Below are positions 9,787-18,224 of a stretch of 64,000 bases of DNA, piece by piece (position 1 is the first letter of the stretch; each line of letters starts with the position of its first letter). The DNA is from Salinivirgaceae bacterium (GTDB taxonomy: Bacteria > Bacteroidota > Bacteroidia > Bacteroidales > SZUA-534). Below the pieces are notes generated by a model. It made no database searches. It was not told where the DNA came from and saw only the letters and a program-made list of their open reading frames with translations. The stretch is taken from positions 316,696-380,695 of the forward strand of contig JAFXQB010000001.1 in assembly GCA_017527435.1 (NCBI GenBank), written 5' to 3'. Both the position numbers and the translations under genes were made by a program.

Positions 9787-10419
9787 ATGAATGGCATTGA
9801 GATTTTCTTGAAGGGATTGATTGTTGGACTGATTGTTTCGGCACCGATGGGACCGATAGGCGTTCTGTGCGTGCAGAAAACCATCAACAAAGGTCGTTTT
9901 CAAGGATTTATGTCGGGATTGGGCGCCGCCACAGCCGACACATCGTATGCCGTTCTGGCCGCTTTCGGCGTCACTTTCATCACCGATTTCCTGACCGAGC
10001 ACCAACTGTTTTTTCAGATAGCGGGTGTGGCGACGCTGCTCTATCTCGGTTTCAAAATGCTGCTCAAAAACCCAATCGGCGAGTACCGCTACTACCGCAG
10101 CCCCAAGCGCTCGGGCCTGATTGGCGACTACATCTCGGTTTTCTTCCTGACGGCATCCAACCCGTTGACAATCATCTTCTTCGGTGCGGCATTCTCGATG
10201 CTCAACCTAATGTCGGACGGCAACTCGTTCAACGATGGTATGCCGCTTGTGAGCGGGATTCTTTGCGGCGCCGTATTGTGGTGGTTCACACTCACTTACG
10301 TTGTCGATATTTTCCGCAAGCACTTCCGTCTGCGCAGCATTGTCTGGCTCAACCGCATCAGCGGAATCATCATTATTGTGCTCTCGATAGCCGCGGGAAT
10401 TAAATTCTTTGTGGTTTAG
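9787..10419 (+). CDS. LysE/RhtB-family amino-acid exporter
   Basis: 210 aa, about six hydrophobic helices. The N terminus (GLIVGLIVSAPMGPIGVLCVQKTINKG) is the LysE-family signature, with the P-x-G-P near helix 1, and helix 4 contains FFLTASNPLTIIFFGAAF. Members export amino acids or related small molecules across the inner membrane; the substrate cannot be read here. The gene stands alone and faces the LolC/E-type permease, with a 247-bp repeat-rich spacer at their shared 3' side. Confidence 0.85.
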   Translation: MNGIEIFLKGLIVGLIVSAPMGPIGVLCVQKTINKGRFQGFMSGLGAATADTSYAVLAAFGVTFITDFLTEHQLFFQIAGVATLLYLGFKMLLKNPIGEYRYYRSPKRSGLIGDYISVFFLTASNPLTIIFFGAAFSMLNLMSDGNSFNDGMPLVSGILCGAVLWWFTLTYVVDIFRKHFRLRSIVWLNRISGIIIIVLSIAAGIKFFVV

Positions 10420-10470
10420 TTTTGGGACTTCAGACTACAGACGACGGACTACAGATTTGGTGAACTGGTG

Positions 10471-10488
10471 TCCCGATAGCTATCGGGA
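10471..10488. repeat. TCCCGATAGCTATCGGGA perfect palindrome, copy 2
   Basis: An 18-bp fully symmetric copy of the palindrome at 9605-9620, located in the convergent spacer downstream of the LysE gene. Confidence 0.75.
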
Positions 10489-10498
10489 TGGTGAATCG

Positions 10499-10541
10499 AA
10501 AGGTTCAAAGTTTTAAGTTTAAAAGTTTAAAGTTTAACGGG
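10499..10541. repeat. AAGTTTAA-type low-complexity repeat
   Basis: Imperfect iterations of AAGTTTAA in the same spacer. Similar A/T-rich iterations (AAGTTAGAAG) occur at about 9627-9656, after the first palindrome. Confidence 0.5.
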
Positions 10542-10581
10542 TTTAAATGGTTATCACTATACCAACACCCAATACCTAACA

Positions 10582-10671
10582 CCTAATGCCTAGTGCCTAA
10601 TGCCTAGTGCCTAATGCCTAGTGCCTAATGCCTAGTGCCTAATGCCTAATGCCTAGTGCCTAATGCCTAAT
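10582..10671. repeat. Tandem heptamer CCTARTG, about 12 copies
   Basis: Twelve consecutive 7-bp units alternate mainly between CCTAATG and CCTAGTG, and a partial thirteenth runs into the stop codon (CTA on the plus strand, 10667-10669) of the permease gene. The 14-bp higher-order period and the exact abutment to the coding end are unusual. No spacer-repeat structure of the CRISPR type is present. Confidence 0.85.
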
Positions 10672-11917
10672 TAAACTTCACCGCCTTGGCTGGGCTGATA
10701 TGCGACACGAGTAGCGACGGTAGCAGCATCACAATCAGCGTTGAGACAAGCGTTCCAATGTTGAGCGCAACCACGTGCAACAGTTTCAGATTGATGGGCA
10801 CGGTGCTCATATAATATGACGACTCGTCGAGCGGGACAATGGCAAAGTGCTGCTGCAGAAGGCACAAGCCGATGCCGATAACGTTGCCCCACACCAAACC
10901 TTTGACAATCAGATAGAACGATTGGATTAGGAAAATCTTTTGAATGTGCCAATTGCCGTAGCCAAGGGCCTTCAGTAGGCCAATCATACTGGTTTTTTCG
11001 AGAATCAGAATCAGCAGTCCCGAAATCATATTGAAGCCCGCCACGGCAAGCATCAGCGCCAAAATCACCCAAACATTCATATCCTGAAGGTTGAGCCAAT
11101 CGAAAATCTGCGGATAACGCTCTTTTATATTGGTGATTTTCAGACTCGAACCGCCCTTCATAAAGTTGTTGCCCGCCACAAAAAAAATGCTGTCGGCAAC
11201 GGCTTCAAGACGGTCGAAATTGTTGACGTCAACTTCGTATCCGCTGATTTGATTCGGCTGCCAATCGTTCACCTTCTGCAAGTGCCGCATATCGACAAGG
11301 GCATAAACGCGGTCGAAATCTTCGATGCTCGTCTTGTAAAGACCGCACACCACAAACGGGCGCATACGCGGCGGGTCCTGCACAAAATAGACCGTAATCT
11401 TGTCGCCCACCGACAGATGCAGCAGGTTGGCCAGATATTCCGACATAAAAATGCGGTTCGATTTCACCGAGTCGGCAATGGTGAACGTCTCACCATCAAC
11501 AAGATGGCTGCGCAGAAACGACCAGTCGAAACTCTGGTCGATGCCTTTCAAGACAACCGCCTGAATGTCGTTCTGCGTCTTCACAATGCCCGATTTGAGC
11601 ACGTATGGTTGAACGTGAGCAACACCGTCGATGGCGCGTATCTGGCTCACTGGTACGTTGTTGGCGTCAATCGGCTGCGTCTCGAACGAGTTGTTGGCGT
11701 CGAAATTCGAAATCTGCACATCGGCACTGAACCCCGTCACCTTCGAACTCACTTCATCGCGGAAGCCTGTGACAATGGCCATACTCAAAATCATCACGGC
11801 AAGGCCCAAAGCAATGCCCGCAACCGAAATGTTGACAATCGGCCCTGTGAACGAGCGCCCGTCCTTACGGTTGAAGGTGATTCGGTTTGCTATGAAAAAT
11901 TCGGTTTTCAAAATCAT
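10667..11917 (-). CDS. LolC/LolE-type ABC transporter permease
   Basis: 416 aa. An N-terminal transmembrane helix (VNISVAGIALGLAVMILSMAI) is followed by a large extracytoplasmic MacB-like domain (about 60-270) and three C-terminal helices in an FtsX domain (from VWVILALMLAVAGFNMISGLLILI to the ISPAKAVKFN end). Such permeases pair with a LolD-type ATPase to release lipoproteins from the inner membrane; the ATPase gene is not in this window. ATG at 11917 is preferred over an in-frame TTG at 11932. The stop codon lies inside the heptamer array. Confidence 0.85.
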   Translation of the reverse strand: MILKTEFFIANRITFNRKDGRSFTGPIVNISVAGIALGLAVMILSMAIVTGFRDEVSSKVTGFSADVQISNFDANNSFETQPIDANNVPVSQIRAIDGVAHVQPYVLKSGIVKTQNDIQAVVLKGIDQSFDWSFLRSHLVDGETFTIADSVKSNRIFMSEYLANLLHLSVGDKITVYFVQDPPRMRPFVVCGLYKTSIEDFDRVYALVDMRHLQKVNDWQPNQISGYEVDVNNFDRLEAVADSIFFVAGNNFMKGGSSLKITNIKERYPQIFDWLNLQDMNVWVILALMLAVAGFNMISGLLILILEKTSMIGLLKALGYGNWHIQKIFLIQSFYLIVKGLVWGNVIGIGLCLLQQHFAIVPLDESSYYMSTVPINLKLLHVVALNIGTLVSTLIVMLLPSLLVSHISPAKAVKFN

Positions 11918-12015
11918 CCGTTTAACGGGCAAATGTAGTCAACGAAAAACGAACTGACAAAAGCAAAATTTTGAAGATTTACTGCTACAAATGTCCTTGA
12001 TTCTTTTTTCAAACA

Positions 12016-12048
12016 CGTAGGGCCGCCATATGATATGACAGCCCTACG
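12016..12048. repeat. REP-like hairpin with GTAG at both feet
   Basis: CGTAGGGC (12016-12023) pairs with GCCCTACG (12041-12048); allowing G.T pairs the stem continues inward to the AT-rich centre. Read on the minus strand it begins GTAGGGCTGTC, identical to the foot of the REP units inside the transposase gene at 57.9 kb. It lies between the permease start and the LRR gene end. Confidence 0.65.
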
Positions 12049-12078
12049 ATACGGATAATCAGATATTTAAACCGGTTT

Positions 12079-14889
12079 TCAATTTACAATTACACGTTTC
12101 GCCACATTACCAACATTCACAAGGTAAACGCCTGTGCCGTTCACGCAGATTTCTGCGCGATTTCCTGTAGAAATGCTATTCGTTGCGTCTCTACAAACAA
12201 GGCGTCCCATTGCATCATAAACGAGGATTTCTGCGAAAGCGTTTTCAATAATAATAGTGTTTCCTTGGACGTAAACCGTCAAATTATCGGCGGCGGACTC
12301 TGAAACAGCGGTGGTTGCCCCCCAAACGACTGGGCAATTGCCGAAATTCCAATCATTACTCCAACCATCAGGTTTTGAACTTGCCTCACAATAAATTGTC
12401 AACTTATCGCAACGGAAGAACGCAAAACCATCAATACTTTCGACAGATTTAGGAATGAACACAGACCTAATACTATCGCAACGATCGAACGCTGCTTCTC
12501 CGATTTTGGTAACCGAACTTGGGATGGCTACCGATTTCAGTTTTTTACAATTAGCAAACGCCTCTTTGCCAACGCTCGTAACCGAATTTGCAATGGTTAC
12601 CGATTCCAAAGCGTCGCAATAATAAAAAGTATTATCAGCAATGCTCGTTACTGAATTTGGAATGGTTACCGATTTCAAAGCATCGCACGTTTCAAACGCA
12701 CTTTTACCAATAGATGTTACTGAATTAGGAATATCAACCGATAACAAGCCACACCCGCGGAACGCTTCCTCTCCAATAGTTGTGACACTTTCGGGGATGG
12801 TTATCGATGCCAAACTACTACAACCAAAGAACAATGATTTCCCAATGCTTTTAATATCCTTGGGAAGGATTACCGATTTCAGGTTGTCACAGTCTTTGAA
12901 CGCTGATTCACCAATGCTTTCAAGTCCATCAGGAAGACTGATTGAGGATAAATTGCACCCGCTGAAAGCCCCATCGCCAATGCTCTCAAGACCATTTGGA
13001 ATATTGATTGATGTCAAACTCTCGCACCCGCTGAATGCTCCGTCGCCAATGCTCACAAGGCTTTCAGGCAGTTGGATTGAGGTTAAACTGCACCCGCTGA
13101 AAGCCCCGTCGCCAATGATCTCAAGGCTTTCGGGCAGTTTGATTGACGTTAGATAACACCCACAGAACGCTTCATTGCCGATGCTTGTTACGTATTGGGG
13201 TATGTTTACCGATTCAAGGCTGTAGCATTGATAGAAGGCCTCATTGCCGATTCTTGTAACATAACGGAATGTGCCGTCAATCACCACCATTAATGGCAAA
13301 TCAAGTTCCGATGCTTCTCCCATATATTCTGTTATCGCTGCGGTACTATCTGTCAGCGTTTCAAGTTGATAAACAATTATTTCGTCACTGGTCTTGCCCA
13401 AGCATTCCCAAACAGCAACCCCTCCGTTTTTGTTCCAATCATTACTCCATCCGGCGGGCTTGTCAGATGCAGCGCAACAGATAATGGTGTTTTTGCAACC
13501 GTCAAAAGCATTTTCATCAATTGTCTTCACCGACTCTGGTATGAAAATCTTCAGATTCTCGCACCCTGCAAACGCCTTGCTTCCAATGCTCTCTATCGTG
13601 TTTGGCAGTAATATCTTTTTCAAACCCGATTTTTCAAAAGCGCTTTTGCCAATAAAACGCACTGATTCATCCAACGCAATTGTTTTCAAATTGCCACAAC
13701 CGCTGAATGCGTTGTCGTCTATGTTGGTCACATAGTACAATTTATCTGAAAGTATCGCGTTCGGAATTGAAACCGAATCGGCATTTCCTTTGTATTTCAT
13801 CAAATTAGCGGTATTGCCATATTGAGCCGTGCTATGGAATCGGTATTCGAAATCTTCGTTTTCCGCTAATTGCACATTCCATACAACATTTGCCCAAGTT
13901 CCTGATACTGAGCACCAATTAGAATCCCACTCTTCAGGTTTTGAACTTGTTTCGCAACAAATTGTTATTTCAGAAGTTCTCCATTCGAACACTCCATATC
14001 CCATAATGGAAACCGAACTCGGAATTGTCACCAACTTCAAATTGTCGCACCTCGCAAACGCTCGTTCCCTAATGTTTGTAACCGAACTTGGAATATTTAA
14101 AATCTGGGCATTGCCAACATACTCTAAAATATGTGTTTTTTTATCGTCAGAATAAATAAACCCGTCACTATCAATTGTGGCATTAAAATAATCCGCTCCC
14201 CACGGACTTCCCAGGGCAGTTCCACCATATATTACGTTTTTAACTCCTGCAAACGCAGTTGCACCTATACTAGTAACTGAATTGGGAATTGTTAGTGAGA
14301 GGATTTTTAGGCAACCACTGAAAGCGTTGTCACCAATGCTTTTTACTGAATTGGGGATTGTTACTGAAGTCAAATCAGAACAGCCATAGAAGGCGTAATC
14401 TCCAATGCTTTCTACATCATCAGGTATGATCACATCACCTTTGCCAAAAAATGCGATGATTTGAGTTTTTTCCTCATCCGAGTAAACAAATCCATTCTCA
14501 TCCGGTTCAAGGTTAATGCCGCTCGCTCCCCAGGGGCTACCCGTAGCGCCGCCTGAATAATAAATAATATTTACTCCTTCAAAAGCCTCAGAACCGATGC
14601 TCGTAACCGAATTAGGAATAGTTACAGATGTTATTCCCACACAATTATAGAATGCGCGGCTGGCAACACTCGTAACTGTATAAGTTTTAGAATCATAATA
14701 GTATTCTACTTTTGAAGGCACTACTATCTTGCCAGAAATCGTGTTTCCCCCTAACCCTAAAAGCGCCACTTCGCGTTTTTCAAAGTCAGTCACCGAGTAA
14801 TAAAGAGCGTCATAATAGAACTCTTGCGATTGCGCCCAAGCCTGCCCTGCAAGCATTGTGACAAAAAATAAAACGAATAGTTTTTTCAT
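12079..14889 (-). CDS. BspA-like leucine-rich-repeat surface protein with T9SS-like tail
   Basis: 936 aa with signal peptide MKKLFVLFFVTMLAGQAWA. Most of the chain is LRR_5/BspA-type repeats of about 23 residues (consensus SVTIPNSVTSIGxxAFxGC), broken by short non-repeat segments such as the SKPxGWSNDWN motif seen four times in variant form. The last 75 residues (from ADNLTVYVQGNTIIIENAF to VGNVAKRVIVN) resemble a T9SS type A sorting domain, so cell-surface display is inferred. BspA-like proteins often bind host or partner-cell surfaces, but no ligand can be inferred. Repeat copy number could be affected by assembly. Confidence 0.85.
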   Translation of the reverse strand: MKKLFVLFFVTMLAGQAWAQSQEFYYDALYYSVTDFEKREVALLGLGGNTISGKIVVPSKVEYYYDSKTYTVTSVASRAFYNCVGITSVTIPNSVTSIGSEAFEGVNIIYYSGGATGSPWGASGINLEPDENGFVYSDEEKTQIIAFFGKGDVIIPDDVESIGDYAFYGCSDLTSVTIPNSVKSIGDNAFSGCLKILSLTIPNSVTSIGATAFAGVKNVIYGGTALGSPWGADYFNATIDSDGFIYSDDKKTHILEYVGNAQILNIPSSVTNIRERAFARCDNLKLVTIPSSVSIMGYGVFEWRTSEITICCETSSKPEEWDSNWCSVSGTWANVVWNVQLAENEDFEYRFHSTAQYGNTANLMKYKGNADSVSIPNAILSDKLYYVTNIDDNAFSGCGNLKTIALDESVRFIGKSAFEKSGLKKILLPNTIESIGSKAFAGCENLKIFIPESVKTIDENAFDGCKNTIICCAASDKPAGWSNDWNKNGGVAVWECLGKTSDEIIVYQLETLTDSTAAITEYMGEASELDLPLMVVIDGTFRYVTRIGNEAFYQCYSLESVNIPQYVTSIGNEAFCGCYLTSIKLPESLEIIGDGAFSGCSLTSIQLPESLVSIGDGAFSGCESLTSINIPNGLESIGDGAFSGCNLSSISLPDGLESIGESAFKDCDNLKSVILPKDIKSIGKSLFFGCSSLASITIPESVTTIGEEAFRGCGLLSVDIPNSVTSIGKSAFETCDALKSVTIPNSVTSIADNTFYYCDALESVTIANSVTSVGKEAFANCKKLKSVAIPSSVTKIGEAAFDRCDSIRSVFIPKSVESIDGFAFFRCDKLTIYCEASSKPDGWSNDWNFGNCPVVWGATTAVSESAADNLTVYVQGNTIIIENAFAEILVYDAMGRLVCRDATNSISTGNRAEICVNGTGVYLVNVGNVAKRVIVN

Positions 14890-15358
14890 AATTGTGTACG
14901 TTTAAGTTTTAAGTTGTTAATTGTCATATAAATATCAAAATAAAAAATCATCCGAAATGAAACTTGCCCAAATCATTTGTTTTTGGCGAAAAAAAAGCGT
15001 GAAACCCGACTGCCTCCCACTCTTTGAAAGGTATTGGCGTAACCTGCGATGTACGAAATAAGTCAAGTGAACGCCAAAGCGTGGCAACTTAAGACCATTT
15101 CCTCCACATCTTTTTTTTTAAATCGCCAAATTCTATCAAATAGAAAGAAAAAGCTCTATGCTTTTATTAACTACAAATTACCATTTCTGTCTTTTGTCGT
15201 ATAAACTCTTTTTAAAACTATTGTTAAAGGTTTTATCAAACAATTCAAAAATCGTTTGCCCGTCAAAGATAGATAGTTTTGGTTACAACTATCCGTGCCA
15301 TCCGCGCAAGAAAAGCATTAGTTCAACAAATATTTTAATGTCCGAACCACTAAATCAG
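14890..15358. other. Long divergent spacer, no gene seen
   Basis: About 470 bp of A/T-rich sequence between divergent genes. It must hold the start of transcription of the LRR gene on the minus strand, but I see no clean TAnnTTTG box for it. One plus-strand ORF of 67 codons (15158-15361) has no recognisable features and is not called. Confidence 0.5.
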
Positions 15359-15366
15359 TAAGTTTG
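15359..15366 (+). promoter_or_regulatory. -7 box of the NamZ-like gene
   Basis: TAAGTTTG (TAnnTTTG) lies 18 nt before the ATG at 15385. It would make an in-frame TTG at 15364 untranslatable, which supports the ATG start. Confidence 0.5.
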
Positions 15367-15384
15367 CAAAAAACATTTACACTG

Positions 15385-16572
15385 ATGCTGAAACGTTTTT
15401 TTCCGCTTACCGCGATAATTTTGGTGCTGACTGCAACCACTTGTGCACAGCACTCTGATAATAAAGAAGATATACTTACAGGCGCCGACCAAACCGCGCA
15501 ATATGTGCCACTTCTGACTGGCAAACGCGTGGCTGTAGTGGCCAATCAGACATCAGCAATAGGCGATATTCATTTGGTTGACAGTCTTTTGCGGCTCAAT
15601 ATTGACATCCGCAGAGTTTTTGGCCCCGAGCACGGATTTCGCGGCAAAGCCGATGCTGGCGAGCACCTGGCCGACAACATCGACGCTGCGACAGGCCTGC
15701 CTGTGGTTTCGCTCTACGGCAAACACCGCAAGCCCACCGTGGCGGATATGGATAGTTTAGACCTTGTCGTATTTGATATTCAAGATGTTGGCGTGCGCTT
15801 CTACACCTACATTTCGACACTGCACTACGTGATGGAAGCCTGCGCCGAAAACAATGTGCCGCTGCTGGTGCTCGACCGCCCCAACCCCAACGGATTCTAC
15901 GTTGACGGGCCTGTGCTCGACACCGCCCGAGTGCGCTCGTTTGTGGGAATGCACCCCGTGCCGCTCGTCCACGGAATGACCATTGGCGAGTACGCGATGA
16001 TGCTGAACGGTGAGCATTGGCTGAAAAATGGCGAAGTGTGCCAACTGATGGTGGTGCCTTGCAAGAATTACACTCACCGCACTCATTATCAACTGCCTAT
16101 AAAACCATCGCCTAACCTGCCGACATATCGTTCGGTGCTGCTTTATCCGTCGTTGGGTCTGTTTGAAGGCACATTTATGAGCGTGGCGCGCGGCACCGAT
16201 TTCCCATTTGAAGCCATCGGCCACCCCGACTACCTTGCAGCGCCGTTCCGCTTCACGCCCCACAGCGTTGAAGGCGCCAAATATCCGCCGTTCAAAGATG
16301 TGCCCTGCCGCGGCTACGACCTGCGCCAAATAAGCACCGAGTCGCTAGAAGCCGATGCCCGCATCAATCTTAAATGGCTGATTGACAGTTATAATTATTT
16401 CCTATCGAAGCCCGGTTTCTTCCAATCGTTCGTGGACAAACTTGCTGGCCCCGAACTTCGCAAGCAGATTGAAAAGGGAATGACCGAAGCCGAGATCCGC
16501 CAATCGTGGCAAGAAGGGCTGCAACATTTTCAAACCATCAGAAAGAAATATCTGCTGTACGAGGATTTTTGA
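15385..16572 (+). CDS. Exo-beta-N-acetylmuramidase NamZ-like (DUF1343)
   Basis: About 395 aa with a signal peptide ending in TTCAQ. DUF1343 signatures: GKRVAVVANQTSAIG, RRVFGPEHGFRGKADAGE (the Glu-His-Gly is the expected active-site motif), VFDIQDVGVRFYTYISTLHYVM and LDRPNPNGFYVDGP. The characterised member, Bacillus subtilis NamZ, removes terminal MurNAc from peptidoglycan fragments. In this organism a role in wall recycling in the periplasm is inferred. No muropeptide permease or other recycling gene is adjacent. Two strong hairpins follow the stop. Confidence 0.88.
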   Translation: MLKRFFPLTAIILVLTATTCAQHSDNKEDILTGADQTAQYVPLLTGKRVAVVANQTSAIGDIHLVDSLLRLNIDIRRVFGPEHGFRGKADAGEHLADNIDAATGLPVVSLYGKHRKPTVADMDSLDLVVFDIQDVGVRFYTYISTLHYVMEACAENNVPLLVLDRPNPNGFYVDGPVLDTARVRSFVGMHPVPLVHGMTIGEYAMMLNGEHWLKNGEVCQLMVVPCKNYTHRTHYQLPIKPSPNLPTYRSVLLYPSLGLFEGTFMSVARGTDFPFEAIGHPDYLAAPFRFTPHSVEGAKYPPFKDVPCRGYDLRQISTESLEADARINLKWLIDSYNYFLSKPGFFQSFVDKLAGPELRKQIEKGMTEAEIRQSWQEGLQHFQTIRKKYLLYEDF

Positions 16573-16592
16573 AACGGTGTGTATAAAAAAAT

Positions 16593-16681
16593 TCAGCCAA
16601 AACCGACACTTATAACCGATTTTGGCTGAGATATCCCAAAAATAATCCACCAACAATCATAGAATTGTTGGTGGATTTTAA
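16593..16681. terminator. Two hairpin terminators between convergent genes
   Basis: TCAGCCAAAA (16593-16602) pairs with TTTTGGCTGA (16620-16629). A second stem of 14 bp (16644-16657 with 16664-16677) has a 6-nt loop and is followed by TTTA on the plus strand. They serve the NamZ-like gene and the convergent Big2 lipoprotein gene. Confidence 0.75.
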
Positions 16682-16744
16682 TTAGCGAATAATCTATTTT
16701 ATTGGTATTTTTTCAACAATAGAAGCATTTCGCGTTTAATATGC

Positions 16745-17551
16745 TTAATTACCCGTTGTAACTTCAATGTTGCAATAAGCAATTTCCTTACCGCTTTTGG
16801 CTAATGCAACTATTGCACAATGACCTGCATTAACAGCCGTTAATGTTCCATCAACAATTGTTGCCACACTTTCGTCAGTCGATATCCATCTATCTACAGC
16901 AATTGTAGGCTCAATTTCGAATTTAAATGTTTGTCCTGGCCCTATTTTTAGGCTACCATTGTTCATTCTAATATGGGAAACTTTAAGATTACATTCTGCA
17001 GTGATTCCGTCATGGTTTGTAATTATTATCTTGCACTCACCAACAGCAACCCCCTCGATTCCATCTTCACCTACTATAGCCACAGTCTCATCTGTAGAGG
17101 TGTATCTTACGCTTTTGAAACTTGCAGAGTCAGGTAAAACCTTTGGATTAAGTTTCAGTACATCACCCACAACAATTTCATAATCTTTCTTATCAATTTT
17201 GATTTCTGTTGATGGAATAGCCCTAACAACAACTCGGCAACTTGCAGAAGTACCATCATTGATAGTTGCTGTAATAATTGCTTCTCCAGCATTAAGTGCA
17301 GTTACTGTACCACCTATTATTCCAACAGACGCAATTTCAGGACTTGACGATGTCCATTCACGTGTTGGTGACCAAGCATCTTCCGGAACGCAATTGAGAT
17401 GTAAATCCACGGTTTCCCCAACAAGCATATTTATAGTTTCGCCTTCGGCAATGGAAATAGATTTGGGTAAATCGAATACTTCGACATCATCCTTTTTGCA
17501 ACTTGCAAAAAGTGTCAATCCTACAATTGAAAATAATAATAATCTTTTCAT
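16745..17551 (-). CDS. Lipoprotein with three bacterial Ig-like (Big2) domains
   Basis: 268 aa. A lipobox (LTLFASC) gives lipidation at Cys18. Three Big2-type domains follow, each with the hallmark end 'xxVTALNAGEAIITAT': about 30-110, 112-190 and 190-265 (DSASFKSVRYTSTDETVAIV; DRWISTDESVATIVDGTLTAVNAGHCAI). Big2 domains are structural or adhesive modules; no catalytic domain is present. It is probably an outer-membrane or surface accessory protein. It is monocistronic. Confidence 0.8.
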   Translation of the reverse strand: MKRLLLFSIVGLTLFASCKKDDVEVFDLPKSISIAEGETINMLVGETVDLHLNCVPEDAWSPTREWTSSSPEIASVGIIGGTVTALNAGEAIITATINDGTSASCRVVVRAIPSTEIKIDKKDYEIVVGDVLKLNPKVLPDSASFKSVRYTSTDETVAIVGEDGIEGVAVGECKIIITNHDGITAECNLKVSHIRMNNGSLKIGPGQTFKFEIEPTIAVDRWISTDESVATIVDGTLTAVNAGHCAIVALAKSGKEIAYCNIEVTTGN

Positions 17552-17733
17552 ACAATAAAGTTTAAAGTTGTTATTAAAAACGTGTATGCAATAATACCCT
17601 AAACGCTTATATCTTAACTCTTTACAATATCCACTTTTGGTTGGCGTTTTTGTAATAATTTAGTTGACACTTTTGTTGCAAACGCATTGCTGACTAAAGA
17701 ATATAGAAAATCGCAAGACAATAACCTTTTGAT

Positions 17734-17943
17734 TTATACTTCGATAGAATCTTTAAGCATCGAAATGTAATCTACTCCCAATGTTTTCTGTGCCGCATAC
17801 AATGTGGCCACGTGCGGGATTGGCGTGTTGAAAATCTTGTAGCAGTTTTGGCGGCTGCAACACAGCTGACGGCTGAACCACGTAACACTGCGGCCTTGTG
17901 CCTTCAAGTCTGCTTGAATCTGGTGTCCTATGTGTATATCCAT
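17734..17943 (-). CDS. Small helix-turn-helix protein
   Basis: 69 aa, reading MDIHIGHQIQADLKAQGRSV at the start. The stretch SVTWFSRQLCCSRQNCYKIF looks like an XRE/lambda-repressor-type helix-turn-helix, a form seen as very short stand-alone proteins in Bacteroidota. There is no effector domain. Upstream (18061-18130) are two nested inverted repeats that could be its operator. Function is unknown. Confidence 0.6.
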   Translation of the reverse strand: MDIHIGHQIQADLKAQGRSVTWFSRQLCCSRQNCYKIFNTPIPHVATLYAAQKTLGVDYISMLKDSIEV

Positions 17944-18105
17944 AAAAAAGGCGTAAACTATCCGTTAAAAAGTTTACCCTGCCCACTGGTACCGCCAAGT
18001 AACCCAAATCAGTAGATAAACGCGAATAGTCCACGCCCCAAAGCGTAGACATTTCGTCATTTAATTCTCACTGATTTTTCGAAATTGGCGGTTTCGTGAA
18101 CAGAG

Positions 18106-18130
18106 AATTAATGGAAACTGTCCATTAATT
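18106..18130. repeat. Perfect inverted repeat, operator or hairpin
   Basis: AATTAATGGA (18106-18115) and TCCATTAATT (18121-18130) flank a 5-nt loop. A second inverted pair, TTAATTCTC (18061-18069) and GAGAATTAA (18103-18111), overlaps its left arm, so two alternative hairpins are possible. Neither has a T run, which argues against simple termination. Confidence 0.55.
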
Positions 18131-18224
18131 ATATGTATTCAAAATTCTTATATCTTCCTTTTAATCAATTTAAAATCAATTATTACTTTTTGTATTGTCT
18201 GTAGTCCGTTGTCCTAAGTCTTTT

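Noticed and set aside
10582..10671. CRISPR array
   Set aside because: The units are 7 bp and directly adjacent, with no unique spacers. No cas genes are in the window.
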